Positions 58,037 through 64,000 of a DNA stretch of 64,000 nucleotides are shown piece by piece. The notes under the pieces were generated by a model. That model was not told where the DNA came from, made no database searches, and saw only the letters and a program-made list of their open reading frames with translations. The DNA lies in assembly GCA_015039365.1 (NCBI GenBank), contig WION01000003.1, forward strand, positions 558,001 through 622,000, given 5' to 3'. The position numbers were made by a program, and so were the translations under genes. The number at the start of each line of letters is the position of its first letter. Within the stretch, counting starts at the first letter, position 1. This DNA is from Amanita rubescens (Eukaryota; Basidiomycota; Agaricomycetes; Agaricales; Amanitaceae).

Positions 58037-61000
58037 CTATAGGCAGGCAAACTTTGACTTTCGCCTTTGAAGTTCTTCCATGCGCGAATCGAGCTGCTGT
58101 CGGACACGTTCTTTCGCTTTTCTTTCTTCATCCAACCGCTGTTCAAGGGACTGTTTCTCCTCAACAATTGACCTTCGAACAGAGACAACTTCACGTTTCG
58201 CCTCAGCCACGTCGTTCTTCAAAGCCTCAACCTGGCTGTTCAAAATATCCCTCTCACGCGCTAGCTCTGTAGCATGCATTCGTGCTTTCCGGACTAGTTC
58301 AATAGTTATTGTCAGAACAAATCATGTATAGAAAGATATTACGCACGGTTCTTCTCAGAATCGCTAAGTGATGACTCCAGAGTACCAACAAGATCCATAT
58401 GGGCCTGCAGGTCACTCTCGCAATGTGTCAATTGCTTATTAAGGGTCTTGATCATTGCTTCTTGCTCATCAATCTGCTTGGCTTGTTGCTCAACTTTGGC
58501 GCCTAGTTTAGCATCGGACGTCGTCGACAAACCGTTAGAAAGTCCGTGGCTAATAGATGTAGCGGGGGTATCTGGCTGTGACTCTCTAGAAGGAGTTGAA
58601 GGGCTCATGGGTAACGATGATTGGGAGGAGGTGCTTATAATGGAATCGACATTGGCTGATCGAGGCGCTGGCGGCGGCGGCACAGTTGGGGGAGGGGTCG
58701 GAGGGGGTAGCTTGAGGGAAGTGAGGCCAGCAGAACGTAAGCTCCTCTCTGCCGTTGAGCGACCGTTCGGCGGAGATGAACTGCGCGCGACTTGTGCTTG
58801 CAGGTCCCTGAGATGACCATCTGCCCGCTGCTTCTCCGTTTGTAGAACGTCTTTCTCGTCTTTGACTCTTTGTAAGTTCTCCTGCAGATCTGCTATCATC
58901 GAACGATGTCGCTCCAACTCGTCAACCAAAGATTGTCGTTTTGAGGCTTCCTGTACTAGTTTTGATTGCTCACTTCGGGTCTTGTCTAGCTCCGCCCTCA
59001 GTTTAGACACTTCAGCTCGGAGGTCGTCCTTCTCCTTGGACGTGTCGGTCAGCCGTTGTTCCAGTGATTGGATCGTTCCAGACTTTTCGGTCAGTGCCTC
59101 CTCGTGCTGTATAGTTTCTTCTTGTAAGAGTGAGAAATCGTGGAGTGCGACCTTCTGAGTCTCGATTTCTTCTTCGAGGAACTCGCGTTGTTCCCGGAGA
59201 GCATCGATCTCGGCCGAATGACGCCTATTCAAATCGTCCAATTCGGATTCGAAAGAGTCACGTTCAGCCTTGAGCAATCGCTGGGCCTCAGCTCGTGCTT
59301 CCTCCAAGCTGTGCCGGTGGTCCTTTTGGTGCATCTCCAAAGTTGCCTCTGCATTGGCAAGCTCTTGTTCGTGCTGTAAACGCAAGTTTTCCAGCTCTCT
59401 AGAATGGGATTGTACTAAAGCAGACCGCTTTTGCTCAAACTCGACGAGGCTGTTGTTCACCGCAGCATCGTGAGCAGCTTCAATTTCAATCTCGAGCCTG
59501 CGCTCGTACTCAGAAATGGCTGCTGCGCGTTGTTCTTGAATTTCGCGAATAGACGCTTCTAGCGTAACAACGTCCGAACTGTGCTGCTGTTTCAATTCGG
59601 ATACTGTAGCAGTATGGAGTTCTTGTGCCTCCCGGAGTGACGCTTCCTTCTCTCTCTGGATCGTTTTCATATTAGAAACCGCTTTTTCCTGCTCTTGTGA
59701 AAGGCAGGACTTGAGACGTTCGACTTCAAGCCGCCATTCCTCATTTAGCTTCGATGAAGTGCTATCATGCTCCAATCGGATTCTGTCCAACTGCAGAGTA
59801 TGGTCGTCCTCCTGCGCTTTGGATATCCTAGCATGCGAGTTTTTCAAGGCTTCAATCTCTTCAGCAAAACGTGCTTCTTTCCTCGAGACACCCGCGGCAT
59901 GCTCATCCTGCAATTCTTTCAGCGTCACATCGAAAGAAGATTGTGATTCGACAAGTGAGCCTTCGCGGGCTATCTCGGCCATGCGCAACTGGCTGGCATG
60001 TTCCTCGCGTAGTCCCTCGATGGCGGCATTCGTTTCCGCAGTAAGCTTGTTAATTGCCTCGGCATGATCACTGCGTAACTTCGTCAAGGCGTTATAATAT
60101 TCGTCTTCCGTAGTATGCAGGGCATTCGTCGCTTGAACCTCTTTCTGCTTTAGCGCCTCGGCATGTTCATCACGCAAACGTGTCAATGCCCTCTCATGCT
60201 CTTCACGCGTCTGTTGAAGGACTTCATTGACCTCTCGCACTCGGCGATCTAGCTCTTCTTCGTGTTCTTTTCGGAGCTTTCCGAACGCATCCTCATGATC
60301 CTGACGGGATTGTTCAAGCAGTGATGTTGCAGTCTGAAGTTCTGCTCGCAGCGCGGTAGCCGAGGAATCATGCTCAGATTTGAGTCTTGCGACCAACTCC
60401 TCCATCTCGGAAGCTTTGGAAAGCAGTGCCTCTTCGTGTTGTTTGCGTAGCTCCTCCACACTGGTAACATGGTCGGCTTCTACTTTTTTAAGTTGATCCA
60501 CTAGGTCGGCTTCACGTTTCTGCACTTCATCTAGCAGGTCAAGGTCTTTCTGGTAATGGTTTCGCATAGCCTCCATCTCCATTGACATATTGAGTGCCTA
60601 TAGACATGGTCGATTACTAGCGTGATTCTGCAATAGCAACTAACTAACCTGGTTCCGAGATAAAGTGTTAAGATCATCTAGTTGACGTCTCACTTGGTTC
60701 AGTTGTGTATTCAGGTCGTCCACGACTTCCGTGTGTTGAGACTCTTTTTGGGCCATCGAACTATAAGGAATGATGATCACTAGATATCCTTCCTCCAAGG
60801 GGACCACTTACAGCATGAGCTCGTTCAACCTTTCGAGAGACTCGTCGTTGTCCGCCATAGTCTTTCCCCTTCCATCCTCAGGCACCGTTTGGCCAATGCC
60901 GTTTACCAGCGCATCACGAAGGTCGTCGAATTGATGGAGCGTCCTCGGTGTTAGATACTGCGCAGGTTCGCTAACGTCACCGTTAACCCCATTTACCGTA

Positions 61001-64000
61001 AGCGTATCATGTTGTTTGATTTCAGTTATCCCATTGATATGTTTCCCGCCTTGTAATTCCTTGAGTGAGTCCTCCAGGAGAGAAATCTCTGTTTCCCGCT
61101 CTTTCAAGACCTCCTGCAACCGCATAATCTCAGTTTCAAGGCTCTGAGTAGACCGTTCCTGTGCGGGAGAGAGAACGATGGACAAATCTGGTTTTGTTGG
61201 AGGGGCAGAATGAATGGTTGCAAAGGAATGAGGACTTGAAGGGGAACGAGAGCTACTTGAAACTGAAGCCTCGCGTGTACGAGCAAAGGATAATTCCTGC
61301 GATAAAGGCTGCGAATATGAGAATGATCTGTGTAATAGCACTATAGAATCAGAATGTACTCGCGGCAATCAACAATGAGCAAAAATCAATCACCTTAAAT
61401 GCAAAGATTCCGTGGATACAGCTTGGCGGTAAAGCGGACGGCGGGTGTCTAGACGAAGATCCGGTGGATCTCTCGTTCTTCCGCCTGTCATTCGTCTCCG
61501 GAAGGCTGGGGGGAAATCAATGGATTTATCTCCTATAGGAGAATCATTAGTATCGGACGCTGAGGCACTCATATTGCCAAGTCTCGTTTCTTGGATTTGC
61601 GCAGCCAGTTCTGATATTTCGCGAAGAGCGTCGCGATATTTGGCACTGACTGAAGTCAAGTCCGCAAGGGTGGCGGTATGTGTCTGCTGGAGAGATTCAA
61701 GCTGCGATTCAAGAGCCAGTTCCGATGACGATCGCGCTGCTGGCATATCGTCACGAATAACGGAATCACCAGATTCGTCCTCCGGTGAGGGCGGAAGTGA
61801 AGTTTTTGCTAGGTCGATTTCCAAACTCCTGCGAGCCGAGGCAACTTCCTCGACGACATTCCCTAACCTGGCTCTGGCTTCGCCGGCATCCTTTTTCTTT
61901 TTTTGCCACTCGCCCATTTTTTGCTCCAATTCTTTCACTTTTCGCTCCCTCTCCTCCAGATCGGAGAGCCAACTGTCCCCGTCACGACGCAAGTTATCCA
62001 AACGCTGTTGAAGGACCTCAGCTTCATCTCTTCGCCTCTCGCATTCTTGTTCTAGGCACTCGACTGTCCGCTGCAACTCAAGAACTGACTCATCCGAACG
62101 GCTAAGTCTTGCCTCCAAATCAGTGATATACTTCGTCGAATAGACTTCAGCATCCTTAAATTTGGATACCTCTCGCCGTAGATCAGACAGGGATTCGCTT
62201 GAAGTGACCGATGTTTCGTCGTACTGCTTCAGTTTCTCTTCCAAGTCCCGCACGTAGGCCTTTATAGTGATGAGCCAAATTCAGTTGAACAAGTTATAAA
62301 ACTTACCTCCGTATGTGCCTCGCGTTCCGTCAGTTTTGCAGCCCTCCCCTTCAGTTCCTCTAGGTACAGCTCTGTCGCTGAATGCCTCTCGGCCATATTT
62401 GCTAGTTCCTCTTCCTTCTCTTCTACCAGGTCATTGGTATGCCTCAAGGCAGCTCTGTTTAGGCTAATCTCCGCTTCCATGGCCGAGATGGTCTTTTCGT
62501 ATTCCTCGATGACGGGACCGACGATCTCCTCGTACTTGGCCGTCCCACCAACCGCACCACCCATGCTCTCTCTTTGCCTCACGCCCAGCTCCCTCCTGAG
62601 ACGAGCAAGCTCCTCGGTCCTCTCAACAAACTTCTCTCGCAGATCTTCGTAATTACCTCGGAGCTCGTTCATCTGAGACAGGGTTTTTTTGCTAGAACCA
62701 TCAGTCTCTGGGGAATAATTGGAGGTGGGCAGAACACCAGACTCTTTAAAAGTCTTGAGATCTTTTCTAAGACGAGTGACCGTGGATTGCAGCCACTCAA
62801 TATCGTCCCATCCCTCTTCCTTCTCGTTGATGACAGCTCGGTTTTTGATATTCCTAGCACGATTAGCATACTTGAGGGTATTAACTGTTTCTGCTGCGTT
62901 CCATTCTGCGGGGCTAACGCAAGCAATCATCAGGGTATGGGCGTTGCCACCAAGAGAGTCTTGTAAGAGACGGGTGAGCTTCGAATCACGATAAGGAACG
63001 TATGATGCCGTGTGTGATTTGACACGAGACGGATCCCCAAGAGCCGAAATGACATTGCCAAGGGCAAGAAGACCACTGTTGATGGAAATGCCCTCTTTGA
63101 TGCGATCTCCAACGGCAGCGGTACGTTTGAGCTATTTACGAATCAGACTAGAGAATGGCACATTCTAAAGTATGACTTACACGTTCGGAACCGGCTAGAT
63201 CTACAAAATGGAACTTGGACACGATAGTTACCCATTCGCCTGCACCGTCCTCATCCCCTTGATTTGATTTATCCCCCGTATGGCCAAGGGCGCTGGACGG
63301 ACGTAATCCCCCTCGTCCCATAGCAGACGCGAAGCTTGGCGTGGGAGGGCGCCCAAAAGTAGGTGTTGAGACTCGAGTACCGTTGGGTGGCGAGGTATAA
63401 ACCGACCCTGGACGGGCGAGGCGGGATGGTGATCGACCAGGAGGCAAAGGAGACGAAGAACGTGGTGGCGGCCCAGACCCCGTATATTTTTTTTGTGTAA
63501 GGGTTAAGGAGAAGATGGCATGTGAACGCGATGATTGAGCGTTCATATCTGTCTCATTAGTCCTTCTAATAGAGGTTCCCTTCCGAAGAAGCCTGAACAT
63601 GTCAAAATAGTTGATTTCAAGCGGTCGAAGAGCGCGTATGGACTCACGTCATGACTTCGCTGGGATTCCGCACATTAATCTCGCGTAATCCGCCCCAAAT
63701 AATGTGGCCATCCTTGTCTTCTCGTATCTGTACCTCGCGCTTGCCACTAGACGCGTCATCCATCTGCAGTAAATCAATAAGATCCTCGTTGTACAATTCA
63801 ACGAATGACGCCTTGATGCCATAGCTCCAAGCTGTACCGCGCTCTTCCTTTTCCTGGCGGGCGCGTGCAAAGATATGAGAGACGGCTCTCGGGATAATGC
63901 CCATGCCGTTATGTGGATCGGAAGGTTCCGCATCCAAATCGATACCAGTCATTGTAAAAGTCTTTCCACTACTAGTCTGACCATAGGCTAGGATGGTGCA
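58037..64000 (-). CDS. Kinesin (probable kinesin-4/KIF4-like), N-terminus beyond window
   Basis: Microtubule motor, truncated by the right window edge; the start codon lies past 64000. The motor domain shows the P-loop [15 protein letters not shown] at the very edge, switch [14 protein letters not shown] (about 63500-63545), switch [22 protein letters not shown] (about 63105-63220), and [19 protein letters not shown] with [20 protein letters not shown] (about 62830-63100). An 84-residue Pro/Ser/Gly-rich insert (63235-63486) sits between switch I and switch II. After the neck comes an exceptionally long coiled coil over the next 4.5 kb, with repeated LRxEHxxAL units, a Pro-rich patch ([17 protein letters not shown], about 58660-58710) and the C-terminus ending FACL at 58037. 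Motor likeness fits kinesin-4; subfamily is inferred. Confidence 0.88.

Noticed and set aside
61445..62105. Long plus-strand frames opposite the kinesin coiled coil
   Set aside because: Low-complexity Ser/Arg shadows of the Glu/Leu-rich coiled coil; no start context, splice pattern or family match.

Overview
The window is a gene-dense stretch of nuclear DNA from a filamentous basidiomycete, most likely an Agaricomycete. Nearly every gene is cut by many short spliceosomal introns (about 45-60 nt, GT...AG, CT-A-C-like branch sites). Intergenic gaps are often below 150 bp, and several families point to mushroom-forming fungi: a DUF7918 protein, WC-2, an HSP9/12 small protein, DASH subunit Dad3 and a probable Clp1 (clampless)-like protein. 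I cannot name the order or species from sequence alone.

Left third (1-20.4 kb): a USP48-type deubiquitinase and GPI transamidase subunit GAA1 diverge from an 86 bp gap. They are followed by TAF7, SAM37, a DUF7918 protein, an APE1-type AP endonuclease, deubiquitinase OTU1 divergent from a small HSP9/12 heat-shock gene, and the ESCRT-III protein CHMP7/Chm7. Next comes the only visibly rearranged place in the window: two tandem copies of a single-pass membrane protein gene, an inverted scrap of the neighbouring aldo/keto reductase gene lodged between them, and then the intact aldo/keto reductase.

Middle (20.8-43.8 kb): ribosomal protein L7, a beta-carbonic anhydrase, a membrane-anchored inositol polyphosphate 5-phosphatase, an unrecognised coiled-coil protein, splicing factor Prp45/SNW1, TIM54, the meiotic helicase Mer3/HFM1, CKS1, an insulin-degrading-enzyme-like M16 protease, one tRNA-Ser(AGA), ATP synthase beta and PAC1/LIS1.

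Right third (44.2-64 kb): a Zn2Cys6 regulator, isovaleryl-CoA dehydrogenase, inositol-pentakisphosphate 2-kinase, an AGC-like kinase (420 aa after reassembling six exons), the Clp1-like protein, DAD3, ARPC1, WC-2, a short-chain dehydrogenase with a mitochondrial-like N-terminus, and a kinesin that runs off the right edge.

These are mostly housekeeping genes with no biosynthetic cluster, phage or CRISPR. I did not find a clearly new multi-gene system. The best leads are the rearranged 16.4-19.4 kb locus, large low-complexity inserts inside conserved catalytic domains (kinesin motor, M16 protease), an RPL7 microexon plus one long intron, several stop-free introns of length divisible by three, and very short shared divergent promoters. 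Gene spans below run from start to stop codon and include introns.
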